A DNA stretch of 64,000 nt from Lysobacter sp. (GTDB lineage Bacteria; Pseudomonadota; Gammaproteobacteria; Xanthomonadales; Xanthomonadaceae). The DNA is taken from assembly GCA_008015835.1 (NCBI GenBank), contig SSGH01000015.1, positions 1-64,000 of the forward strand. Direction: 5' to 3'. Position 1 is the stretch's first letter; each line of letters opens with the position of its first letter. Below, piece by piece: positions 8,541 through 15,912 of the stretch. The position numbers and the translations under genes were made by a program. Below the pieces are notes generated by a model. The model saw nothing but the letters and a program-made list of their open reading frames with translations. It did no database searches and had not been told where the DNA came from.

Positions 8541-11019
8541 GTCGAGCAAGCCGACGATCGGCTATCGGCACTTCATGTACCTGTACATGGGCGAGTCAAT
8601 CGGCCCGAACGATTACCTCGCAGGCGTGAAGGTCGGTGGCCAGAGCGTGTTCGAGGGCGAACGCGCCGGCAGCGGCACCCTGGCGATCAACCTGCCGCAA
8701 CTGTTCGGCGGCGACAAGAAGGAAGGCGGGCTCGTCGGCACGCTGCAGATCCGCATGGGCGAGCCGGACCAGCTGCCGGTGCCCTACCTGCAGCAGCAGG
8801 TGCCGGGACCGTGGCCCGCCGCGCGCGGCCTCTGCACCACGCTGTACCGCGGAATGGTCGGGGCGATGAACCCCTACCTGAAGCTCTGGGCCAAGCGCTG
8901 GGGACGCTTCGTGCAGGGCTGGTCGACGCCGGTGTGGCAGCCGCAGCTCGCGCGCATCGGTCGCGGCATGAACGCGGCGCACATCCACTACCAGTGCCTG
9001 ACCGACACGGTGTGGGGCTGCGGGCTCGATCCGGCGTTGATCGATGGCGAGAGCTTCCTGCGCGCGGCCGAGCAGTTGCACGACGAGGCGTTCGGACTGT
9101 GCCTCGGTTGGCGACGCGGGGACTCGATCGGGAATTTTCTGCAGACGGTGAACACCCATGTCGGTGGGCTGTGGGCGTTCGATCCGATGCGCGGCCAGTT
9201 CGTGTACCGGTTGTTCCGGCCGGACTACGATGTCGCCACGTTGCCGCTGCTCGACGAAACCAGCGTGCTCGCGCTGGAGAGCTGGCAGACGCCGCTGCTC
9301 GATGGCTCGGTGAACGAAGTCACCGTGCTCGGCCGCGATTGCGTGACGAATCTCGAACTCGCCGCGACCTTCCAGAACATGGCGAACGTCCAGGCGCAGG
9401 GCCGCGTCGTCGCCGACCGGCGCACGCTGCCGGGGCTGTGGAATCGCACGCTGTGCGAGCGCGTCGCCGCGCGCGAGACCGCTGCGGCGAGCAGCCTGCT
9501 GCAGCGGATCAAGCTCACCGTCGACCGCCGTTGGTGGGGAGTGAAGCGCGGCGACGTGCTCGCGCTGTCCTGGCGGCGCAAGGGCGTGCAGCGCATGCCC
9601 GTGCGGGTGCTGGAGGTGGACGAGGGCACGCGCGCCGATGGCGCGCTCGCGCTCACGCTGGTGCAGGACATCGACGGCATGGCCGCGACCACCTACCTGC
9701 GGCCGGTGATCGGACCGTGGACACCGCCGGACACGCGCCCGCGGCCGGTGCCGGCACAGCGCCTGGTCGAGGCGACGTATCGCGACCTGGCCGGTCGCCT
9801 GCGCCCCGCGGATCTGGCGCAGGTCGAGGACGATGCCGGGTTTGTGGTCGCGCTCGGCGCACGGCCGAACGGGCCGGCCTACGGCTACACGCTGACCACG
9901 CGCACCGGCGCGGGTGACTTCGTCGAGGTCGCGGGCGGGGACTTCTCGGCCACGGCGACCCTTGCGGGTGCGCTGGAGCCGACCGACACGGTCGCGACGC
10001 TGGCGGACACGCGCGATCTGGATCTGGTCGCCGTCGGCACCGAGGCGTTGATCGACGAGGAACTGGTGCGGATCGATGCCCTCGATCCCATCGCCGGCAC
10101 GCTCACGCTCGCCCGAGGCTGCGTCGATACCGTGCCGACGCCGCACGCGGCGGGTGCGCGGGTGTGGTTCACGGACACCTATGTCGGCGCCGATCCGACC
10201 GAATACCTCGCCGGGGATACCGTCCAGGCGAAACTGCTCACGCGCACGCAGCAGGGCACGCTCGATCCTGCGCTCGCCCCGATCGCGCAGACCGTGCTCG
10301 CGGCGCGGCATGCACGGCCGTATCCGCCGGGCCGGTTGCGGATCAACGGCGCCGCGTGGCCGCAGGCGGCGTTCGCGCGACTCGACCTTGCCTGGGCGCA
10401 CCGAGATCGCGTGCTGCAGGGCGATCGCCTGATCGATCACGAGGCCGGCAGTATCGGCCCGGAGCCGGGCACGACCACGACCGTGCGCGTGATTCACGCG
10501 CTGAGCGGCGCGGTGCTGCATGAGACGACGGACATCGTCGGGACGAGCCATACGGTCGAGGTGTTGCTGGTCAACGACGCCACCGTCCGCGTCGAGGTCG
10601 ACAGTCGCCGCGGCGTACTCGTGTCCCGCCAGCGGCACGTCCGGACGATCGCCTGCGAATGCGGCGAGAAGCTCGCGAATGCGGACTTCGACACCCAGGC
10701 GGCGTGGACGCTCGGCGCCGGCTGGTTGATCGCCGGAAGCGCCGCGGTCAAGGTCGCCGGTACCGCCTCCGATCTCACGCAGCCGTTCGCGTTCGTCGAT
10801 GGCGCGCTGTATCGCATCGAACTGGTGTTGTCCCAGGTCACGGCGGGTTCGGTGCGCGTCGGCCTCGCGGGGGTCGCACCCCTCGATGGCGCGACGCGCA
10901 ACGCGAACGGCACCTTCGTCGACACGATCACCGCGAACGCGCACACCGCACTACGCATCGCCGCCGACGCCGTGTTCGCCGGCCGCATCGAGCGCGTCAG
11001 CCTGCGCCGGTTGGCGTAG
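8533..11019 (+). CDS. phage tail-tip / host-specificity protein with C-terminal jelly-roll domain
   Basis: An 828-residue protein and the last gene of the tail module, in the place of lambda gpJ-like tip attachment proteins. The N-terminal half contains tip-protein-like sequence (YLAGVKVGGQSVFEG, then a W/Y-rich region). Residues about 430-690 look like repeated beta domains. The last 115 residues (from about 710: LANADFDTQAAWTLGAGW...) read like a carbohydrate-binding jelly-roll module, which would suit receptor binding. The domain call is by eye. It overlaps the preceding gene by 8 bases and has no further tail gene after it. Confidence 0.82.
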   Translation: MGKSSKPTIGYRHFMYLYMGESIGPNDYLAGVKVGGQSVFEGERAGSGTLAINLPQLFGGDKKEGGLVGTLQIRMGEPDQLPVPYLQQQVPGPWPAARGLCTTLYRGMVGAMNPYLKLWAKRWGRFVQGWSTPVWQPQLARIGRGMNAAHIHYQCLTDTVWGCGLDPALIDGESFLRAAEQLHDEAFGLCLGWRRGDSIGNFLQTVNTHVGGLWAFDPMRGQFVYRLFRPDYDVATLPLLDETSVLALESWQTPLLDGSVNEVTVLGRDCVTNLELAATFQNMANVQAQGRVVADRRTLPGLWNRTLCERVAARETAAASSLLQRIKLTVDRRWWGVKRGDVLALSWRRKGVQRMPVRVLEVDEGTRADGALALTLVQDIDGMAATTYLRPVIGPWTPPDTRPRPVPAQRLVEATYRDLAGRLRPADLAQVEDDAGFVVALGARPNGPAYGYTLTTRTGAGDFVEVAGGDFSATATLAGALEPTDTVATLADTRDLDLVAVGTEALIDEELVRIDALDPIAGTLTLARGCVDTVPTPHAAGARVWFTDTYVGADPTEYLAGDTVQAKLLTRTQQGTLDPALAPIAQTVLAARHARPYPPGRLRINGAAWPQAAFARLDLAWAHRDRVLQGDRLIDHEAGSIGPEPGTTTTVRVIHALSGAVLHETTDIVGTSHTVEVLLVNDATVRVEVDSRRGVLVSRQRHVRTIACECGEKLANADFDTQAAWTLGAGWLIAGSAAVKVAGTASDLTQPFAFVDGALYRIELVLSQVTAGSVRVGLAGVAPLDGATRNANGTFVDTITANAHTALRIAADAVFAGRIERVSLRRLA

Positions 11020-11096
11020 TGCCTGCGCGAAGTCAATACGCCGGTTGAACCCTGTACGACGGGTGTCCGGTTGTCGCAGCGCGACATCACTTCGCG

Positions 11097-11127
11097 CTTG
11101 GCTTTTCGCGGCGACAGCGCGTTCATG
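11097..11127 (+). promoter_or_regulatory. 31-bp leader element, copy A
   Basis: The element is CTTGGCTT, nine variable bases, then ACAGCGCGTTCATG. It ends 24 bases before the ATG at 11152. Its terminal ATG is in frame with that gene with no intervening stop, so it could also serve as the start codon. TTGGCT and TTCATG are 18 bp apart and could act as a -35/-10 pair, though the match to consensus is poor. Confidence 0.7.
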
Positions 11128-11151
11128 CGACCACACACCACGGAGACACCC

Positions 11152-11409
11152 ATGAACGATCACAGACCCGCCGCCCAGGATGAAGGCGAGCGCCATCTGC
11201 GCGCCCTGATCGATGCACTCGCCGCCACGCGCGCGGACATCGAGCTTCAACTGCAGCGTCTTGAACGGGCGCAATCGCCGGGGGAGCGCGGCGATGTGCT
11301 GCGCGATGCCATCGTCGCCGTCGAAGATCGCCTGTGCCCGCAAGAGCGCCTCGCGCAGTTGGCGCGATTGGGCGATGCCTACGACCTCATCGCAGGCAAG
11401 CGCCGCTGA
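11152..11409 (+). CDS. small alpha-helical orphan protein
   Basis: An 85-residue, charged, all-helical protein (MNDHRPAAQDEGERHLRAL...). The ATG follows GGAG with a six-base spacer. An in-frame ATG at 11125, the end of leader copy A, is an alternative start. It is not recognised. It lies in an array of short genes after the tail module, each apparently separately expressed. Confidence 0.6.
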   Translation: MNDHRPAAQDEGERHLRALIDALAATRADIELQLQRLERAQSPGERGDVLRDAIVAVEDRLCPQERLAQLARLGDAYDLIAGKRR

Positions 11410-11457
11410 CGCCGGCATTCGCCCACCTGTACGGCGACGATCTGCGCACTTGCGGCG

Positions 11458-11488
11458 CTTGGCTTCCATCGCACACAGCGCGTTCATG
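11458..11488 (+). promoter_or_regulatory. 31-bp leader element, copy B
   Basis: This copy has the same conserved outer blocks and length as copy A, with its own central bases. It lies 38 bases before ATG 11527. Its terminal ATG opens a 17-codon reading frame whose TGA overlaps the in-frame ATG at 11536 of the next gene (ATGA). Confidence 0.7.
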
Positions 11489-11526
11489 GCCACGTCGAAT
11501 CGCCGACGCCCACACCGAGAACACCC

Positions 11527-11910
11527 ATGCCCACGATGACGCTGGCCACCTCCTACACCATGACCCTCCACATCCCGCGCACACCGCGCACCTTGAAGTT
11601 TCGCGGCAGACCGATTCAGGTCGAAGAGCTCGGCGCGCACCTGCCCTTCGCGTGCAAGCCCGACAACCTGCGCGAGATGTGCGCGACCGGCGAACATCGC
11701 ATCTACATCACCGAAACGGTCGAAATGACCATCGCGGAGTTCGATGAATTCACGAGGGACTTGACCCGGCCGCAGACGTGGCTCGCCGGCAAGGGCGGCA
11801 ACGTCGCCGATGGCTGCCTGTGCGTCGAAATCCACGCGCCCGGTCGCCCCTACATCTACGTCGATCCCTCGGGTTACGACTATGCCCGCTACGTCGCGCG
11901 CCTCGGATAA
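11527..11910 (+). CDS. orphan protein of the leader-element array
   Basis: A 127-residue protein without signal or membrane segment. It contains a KFRGRPIQVEELGAHLPFAC segment and a beta-rich C-terminus ending in YVDPSGYDYARYVARLG. Cys residues at about 43, 52 and 97 might bind metal, but this is speculation. Met4 (11536) overlaps the stop of the leader-encoded short frame. Family not recognised. Confidence 0.62.
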   Translation: MPTMTLATSYTMTLHIPRTPRTLKFRGRPIQVEELGAHLPFACKPDNLREMCATGEHRIYITETVEMTIAEFDEFTRDLTRPQTWLAGKGGNVADGCLCVEIHAPGRPYIYVDPSGYDYARYVARLG

Positions 11911-11926
11911 CCGAAATTGATCCGAA

Positions 11927-11954
11927 AAAGAAGCCAATTCGACTTGGCTTCTTT
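11927..11954 (+). terminator. 11-bp perfect stem-loop overlapping leader copy C
   Basis: AAAGAAGCCAA and TTGGCTTCTTT form a perfect 11-bp stem around the loop TTCGAC, 16 bases after the stop at 11910. It can act as an intrinsic terminator for the upstream gene on + (short T run) and, read from -, ends in an A/T tract as well. Its right arm is the first part of leader copy C, so terminator and leader are fused here. Confidence 0.5.
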
Positions 11955-11973
11955 CCCGAACAGCGCGTTCATG
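11943..11973 (+). promoter_or_regulatory. 31-bp leader element, copy C
   Basis: This copy is identical to the others in the CTTGGCTT and ACAGCGCGTTCATG blocks. The terminal ATG starts an 11-codon frame whose TGA (12004-12006) overlaps the next gene's ATG (12003) as ATGA, so translation could be coupled. Confidence 0.7.
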
Positions 11974-12002
11974 CCGCACCTCCACACCATCGACGCAATG
12001 AT

Positions 12003-12200
12003 ATGACCCCCCTCGACACGCTCCTGACCGACATCGCCCAGCGCCACCTGCGGATCGAAACGCTGGAATCCCGTCGTCGCGACAGCTTGGACTTCCACGA
12101 AGTCTCGGTGCTGGAACTGCGGGACGCGCTAGAAGCGGCCTACCGCGCCGGCATCGAGCAGGGCCGCAAGGGCAAGAAGCGCAATGCGTCCGGCGGCTGA
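12003..12200 (+). CDS. small orphan protein (DUF6900-like?)
   Basis: A 65-residue protein (MTPLDTLLTDIAQRHLRIETLESRRRDSLDFHEVSV in two parts, then a helix and a basic tail). The IETLESRRRDSLDFH pattern reminds me of short proteins on plasmids and integrative elements catalogued as DUF6900. The assignment is from memory and unverified. No clear ribosome-binding site precedes the ATG, which fits coupling to the leader-encoded short frame. Confidence 0.58.
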   Translation: MTPLDTLLTDIAQRHLRIETLESRRRDSLDFHEVSVLELRDALEAAYRAGIEQGRKGKKRNASGG

Positions 12201-12230
12201 ACACGACTCTCGTAAATCGGAAAAAACGCG

Positions 12231-12261
12231 CTTGGCTTCCCTCGCGCACAGCGCGTTCATG
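12231..12261 (+). promoter_or_regulatory. 31-bp leader element, copy D
   Basis: The same outer blocks with different central bases lie 27 bases before ATG 12289. The terminal ATG is in frame with that gene with no stop between. Confidence 0.7.
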
Positions 12262-12288
12262 CTCACCCCGACACGGACATCGACCCGC

Positions 12289-12609
12289 ATGAAAACCATC
12301 CCCTCCTGCAAGCCCAAGCGCGTCAAGGAATTCTTCCTCGCCTCCCTGCTGGTGCGCGTCCACGGCCAGCGCGGCCGGCACGCATGGCGACGCGAAGTCC
12401 TGCGCGCACGCACGCCGCATGCGCTCATGCGCCGCATCGACGGCCGCAAGCACATCGCCTACGCCAGCAACGGCATCGACGTCATCCGCATCGAACTGAT
12501 CGATACCGGCAGCACGCTGCTCGCGCCCATCGCGGAGGGCGCGCAGGTCGAGCCGCTGGGCGACCTGCTCGCGCGCATCGCCGCCAACCCCACCAGCATC
12601 GTGTGGTGA
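12289..12609 (+). CDS. basic orphan protein of the leader-element array
   Basis: A 106-residue protein with a strongly basic N-terminal half (KPKRVKEFF, RGRHAWRREVLRARTPH) and an alpha/beta C-terminus. A nucleic-acid-binding role is conceivable, but no family is recognised. An alternative start is the in-frame ATG at 12259 at the end of leader copy D. It overlaps the next gene. Confidence 0.6.
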   Translation: MKTIPSCKPKRVKEFFLASLLVRVHGQRGRHAWRREVLRARTPHALMRRIDGRKHIAYASNGIDVIRIELIDTGSTLLAPIAEGAQVEPLGDLLARIAANPTSIVW

Positions 12610-12983
12610 GCGACATGACGCCGCATGCTTTCGAGCACAACGAGGATCCCTACCGCTTCATCGTGCAGGCACGCCACGGCATCGACATCGACGCCGTGGC
12701 GGTGTCCGACGACATCGACCGGATCGCCCACGTCCAGCGACTGCTCGACGGGCTGGCGGAGGTCTACACGATGGGCTTCGAGGACGGCGAGCGTCTCGCC
12801 ACCATCACGGACTGGCCGGTGAAGGATCTCGTCGCCGAACTGCGCACCGACTTCCTGCTCGCGCTGCATCGTGGCGACGCGGACCTGCGCGAAGTGATCA
12901 TCGCCGAAATCGCCCGCCGCGCCGGCATCGGCACCGATCCGCTCGTAGCCTTCGCGCCGCCGCTGGCCGAACAGGAGGGATGA
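12606..12983 (+). CDS. acidic orphan protein
   Basis: A protein of 122-125 residues starting either at GTG 12606 (GTGA overlap with the preceding stop) or at ATG 12615. It is acidic and mainly helical (VQRLLDGLAEVYTMGFEDGER). It is the one gene in the 11.1-13.5 kb array with no 31-bp element of its own, consistent with co-translation with the gene before it. Not recognised. Confidence 0.6.
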   Translation: MSDMTPHAFEHNEDPYRFIVQARHGIDIDAVAVSDDIDRIAHVQRLLDGLAEVYTMGFEDGERLATITDWPVKDLVAELRTDFLLALHRGDADLREVIIAEIARRAGIGTDPLVAFAPPLAEQEG

Positions 12984-13048
12984 GCGCAGCGGTCGCAGTA
13001 CCGAAGCTGTCCGTCGCCTGTCTTCGCCCGCGAATCGATGTGCGCGCG

Positions 13049-13079
13049 CTTGGCTTCACATGGGAACAGCGCGTTCATG
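13049..13079 (+). promoter_or_regulatory. 31-bp leader element, copy E
   Basis: The same outer blocks lie 32 bases before ATG 13112. The terminal ATG opens a 12-codon frame ending in a TGA that overlaps ATG 13112 (ATGA). Confidence 0.7.
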
Positions 13080-13111
13080 GATGCACACCCACACACACAA
13101 GGACTTGTCCA

Positions 13112-13393
13112 ATGAGCACTGAATTCGACGAACACGCCTTCAACACGCGTCGCGCCATCACGCAGGGCGAGGACGCGCTGATCAATATCCAGCAGGCGCT
13201 GGAATACGCCCTGCGTGAGATCGAACGCTGCCAAGCGCGCTATCAGGCGGCTCCGCTGCACGAGAAGCCGCGCGTCTTGAATCACGCCCTTTCCACGGTC
13301 TGTACATGGGCCACCGTCAACGCCCGGATCGGGTTGGCGGCGGACGCGCAGGCCGAACTGCACGCCATCGTCAGCCGGATGAGCCCACAGTAA
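13112..13393 (+). CDS. small helical orphan protein
   Basis: A 93-residue helical protein (MSTEFDEHAFNTRRAITQGE, then a predicted helical hairpin with two Cys at about 40 and 64). AAGGA lies about nine bases before the ATG. Not recognised. It belongs to the leader-element array. Confidence 0.6.
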   Translation: MSTEFDEHAFNTRRAITQGEDALINIQQALEYALREIERCQARYQAAPLHEKPRVLNHALSTVCTWATVNARIGLAADAQAELHAIVSRMSPQ

Positions 13394-13459
13394 CGGTGAC
13401 CCGATGGCGGGCGGGAAGTGAACCTGCCCGCCATCCCGCATCGCGATTGCGCAAATGGA

Positions 13460-13490
13460 CTTGGCTTTCAGCGCGAACAGCGCGTTCATG
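13460..13490 (+). promoter_or_regulatory. 31-bp leader element, copy F
   Basis: The same outer blocks lie 27 bases before ATG 13518, and the terminal ATG is in frame with it. This is the last copy on the tail side of the metal-resistance block. Confidence 0.7.
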
Positions 13491-13517
13491 TGTCTATGCC
13501 AACACGGACACCACGCC

Positions 13518-13667
13518 ATGCAAGATGCACACGTCACGCCCAGCGCAGATCGGGACGAAGGTCGTCCACCACAGCATCGGGAGGACTCACCAGCACATCT
13601 CATAGGCGCATTACGCGCGGGACCACTGGCGCGTTTTTACCGACATCAAATTCAGGCAGGTGCCTGA
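13518..13667 (+). CDS. very small orphan protein
   Basis: A 49-residue reading frame (MQDAHVTPSADRDEGRPPQH...) preceded by leader copy F. Coding potential is uncertain because the frame is short and has no ribosome-binding site. The leader element is the main support. If the leader ATG is used, the protein has ten more residues. Confidence 0.4.
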   Translation: MQDAHVTPSADRDEGRPPQHREDSPAHLIGALRAGPLARFYRHQIQAGA

Positions 13668-13736
13668 CAAGCGGACGGCCGAGGTGGTGGAACACCCCAG
13701 CCGTCCTGACCACTACCGTTCACTTGGAGAACGACA

Positions 13737-13826
13737 ATGGCTGCAAATACTCTATCAGGCCCGAACCGGGTGGAATATCGTCTGTCGCGCGTTGCGGCTA
13801 CTGCCACTTATGGAGCGCGGGCATGA
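13737..13826 (+). CDS. 29-residue small protein coupled to the next gene
   Basis: The frame MAANTLSGPNRVEYRLSRVA... runs 29 codons after GGAG with an eight-base spacer. Its TGA overlaps the ATG at 13823 (ATGA), a coupling that supports both frames being real. It is basic and not recognised. Confidence 0.45.
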   Translation: MAANTLSGPNRVEYRLSRVAATATYGARA

Positions 13827-14065
13827 CTGGGACCACGCGCGAGATCCCGTTTCGGGACATTCCTGCCGAGCAGCGCTTCTTGCTACTGGTCGCCTCCGGA
13901 GTCGAGACAGCGACTGCCACCCGCGAGGCAGAAGATATGGAGCATGCGGTGCGTCAGTTACTTGCGTTGGGCATTGAGACGGGTATTGATGGCAGCATTG
14001 CCTTTCTTTGCGAATTCGTATTGGAAACTGCTTCGGCGTTGAGGCGTTCAACAGCCCCAACCTGA
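13823..14065 (+). CDS. small helical protein, unknown function
   Basis: An 80-residue protein (MTGTTREIPFRDIPAEQRFLL...) whose ATG overlaps the stop of the preceding 29-codon frame. It is mostly helical, with no membrane segment. It is the last gene before the metal-resistance block and has no recognised family. Confidence 0.5.
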   Translation: MTGTTREIPFRDIPAEQRFLLLVASGVETATATREAEDMEHAVRQLLALGIETGIDGSIAFLCEFVLETASALRRSTAPT

Positions 14066-14145
14066 ACAGATTTCCCCGTATCGGGCTTGAGCGACTGGGT
14101 GTTCGCCACTTGACGCGACCATCGCAAAGGCGTCACATAGTCGGT

Positions 14146-14538
14146 ATGGTCACACTGCGATTCAGGCGTACCCGTGTCCGTCGAATGATGGCGGCGTGCG
14201 CCCTGTGTTGCATGTTGTTCCTGCAGATCGCGGTGGCCGCGTATGCCTGTCCTGTTCAAGCACCGCCATCGGAGCCCGCATCGATGATGGCCGGATGCGA
14301 GGACATGACGATGCCGGACCCCGAGGCACCGGCGCTGTGCATCACGCACTGTCAGGATGGCCAGATCGCGACTCCCGATTTCAATCCCTTGCAGGTGCCG
14401 CCATCGGCGCTGCCGCCGCCGCACTTTGCCCTGACCGAAGCCCTGCTGCCGCCGGTGCGGGCGCAATACTACGAAGACGTGCCCGTCTGCCGGTCGGACC
14501 CGCCGCCCGCGCAACGCTTCTGTAGCCTGCAGATCTAG
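14146..14538 (+). CDS. small exported protein heading the Cu/Ag efflux operon
   Basis: A 130-residue protein with a hydrophobic signal-like segment (about residues 14-33, MMAACALCCMLFLQIAVAAYA) and a Cys/Met-rich mature part (SMMAGCEDMTMP, ITHCQDG), which suggests metal contact in the periplasm. Small proteins like this often precede CusC-type genes in xanthomonads. The function is unknown. The ATG at 14146 is chosen because the signal segment follows directly. A TTGACG box at 14110 with a weak CACATA box near 14134 may be the promoter. Confidence 0.65.
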   Translation: MVTLRFRRTRVRRMMAACALCCMLFLQIAVAAYACPVQAPPSEPASMMAGCEDMTMPDPEAPALCITHCQDGQIATPDFNPLQVPPSALPPPHFALTEALLPPVRAQYYEDVPVCRSDPPPAQRFCSLQI

Positions 14539-14607
14539 ACCCCGACCACGCCGCTCCCGCGCTGCCGATCCCGGCGGCGCGTTCGTCGTTGCGTGTTCGG
14601 AGGTTCC

Positions 14608-15912
14608 ATGTCTCGTTTTCTTTCGCTGCGCCGCCGGTGCAGTGGCCGTCATTGGGCGCTGCTTGCGCTCGCTCTGACCTGCGTCGCCGCACCTGCGTGG
14701 TCGGCGACACCCATTGGATTCGATGAGGCCGTGCGTCTGGCGGAGGCGCGCGCGCCCACGCTTCAGGCGCGACGGTCGCAGATCGAAGCCGCCCGCGAGG
14801 AGGCGGCGCGCGCTGGCGCGCTGCCCGATCCCAGGCTGACCTTCGGGCTGACCAACCTCCCGGTCACCGGTACCGATGCGTTCGACCTGCGCGCCGATGA
14901 CATGACCATGCGGCAGGTCGGCGTCATGCAGGAATTCCCGGCGCGGGCCAAGCGCCAGTCGCGCCAGGCGATGGCCGATCGCATGATCGAACAGACGCAG
15001 GCGCTGAGCCTGGCCGAACGACTGGCCGTCCGCCAGGCGGCTGCCGAAGCCTGGATCGGGTTGTGGACCGCCCAGCGCGAGGTGGAGGCACTGCAGGCGC
15101 AACGGGCGCAGTCGGCCCTGGCGATCCGCATCGCCAAGGCACGGCTGGCCGGTGGCACCGGCACGGCGGCCGATGCGCTGGCCGTCCAGTCGGCGGCGCT
15201 GGAACTGGACAATCGCATCGATGCGGCAGAAGCGGCCGTCGAGGTGGCGCGCAGCACCTTGGCGCGCTGGCTGGGCATCGCCCCCGAGGAGGTGACGATC
15301 ATCGGCGCACCATCGGACTTGACCGTACTGCCCGTCGACGAGGCCACTTTGCTGACGTCGACGGATCGCCAAGGCGCGCTGCTGGCGTGGCGGTCGCGCG
15401 AATCGGTGGCCGAGGCGGCAGTGACCGCAGCCCTGGCCGACACACGCCCCGACTGGAGCGTGAGTGCGATGTACGGCCAGCGCGCGCGCGCGCCGGGGGG
15501 CATGTCGCGCAGCGACATGCTGACGATCGAGTTCTCCATCGGCCTGCCACTGTGGACGCGCACTCGTCAGGATCGCGGCGTCGCGGCGCGGCGCGCGGAA
15601 CGGGATGCGGTCGTGGCCGAACACGAGGACGCGCGCCGCCTGCAGGTCGAAGCCGTGCGCCGCGCCCTCGCCCAGTGGCATGGGCTCAAGCGTCAGGTCG
15701 AACGCAAGGAACAACAGGCGTTGCCGCTGGCGCACGACCGCGCGCAGGTCGCATTGGCGGCCTACCGCGGCGGCGGCCCCTTGCAACCGTGGCTCGATGC
15801 CCGCCGCGACGCACTCGAACTGCACATCGAACACGCCCGCCACCTGGGCGAACTCGGGCGCGTCTGGGCCGCGCTCGCCTATCTGCTCGTCGACGAGGAA
15901 ACCCAGCCATGA
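14608..15912 (+). CDS. cusC: outer-membrane efflux protein, TolC/CusC family
   Basis: A 434-residue protein forming the outer-membrane channel of a tripartite heavy-metal exporter. It has a signal peptide (residues about 10-35, ending AWSA), then the FDEAVRLAEARAPTLQARRSQIEAA start typical of the outer-membrane efflux family, and two long coiled-coil halves. ATG 14608 follows GGAGG. The stop overlaps the adaptor gene's start (ATGA). Assignment to copper/silver rests on the downstream CusA-type pump and CusF-like protein. Confidence 0.88.
   Translation: MSRFLSLRRRCSGRHWALLALALTCVAAPAWSATPIGFDEAVRLAEARAPTLQARRSQIEAAREEAARAGALPDPRLTFGLTNLPVTGTDAFDLRADDMTMRQVGVMQEFPARAKRQSRQAMADRMIEQTQALSLAERLAVRQAAAEAWIGLWTAQREVEALQAQRAQSALAIRIAKARLAGGTGTAADALAVQSAALELDNRIDAAEAAVEVARSTLARWLGIAPEEVTIIGAPSDLTVLPVDEATLLTSTDRQGALLAWRSRESVAEAAVTAALADTRPDWSVSAMYGQRARAPGGMSRSDMLTIEFSIGLPLWTRTRQDRGVAARRAERDAVVAEHEDARRLQVEAVRRALAQWHGLKRQVERKEQQALPLAHDRAQVALAAYRGGGPLQPWLDARRDALELHIEHARHLGELGRVWAALAYLLVDEETQP

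Noticed and set aside
11097..13490. Minus-strand peptides beginning MNAL(F/C)xxxAK(R/S) from each leader copy
   Set aside because: The resemblance follows from conservation of the 31-bp element itself. The frames run on into antisense of unrelated genes with no common protein, so coding on - is unlikely.
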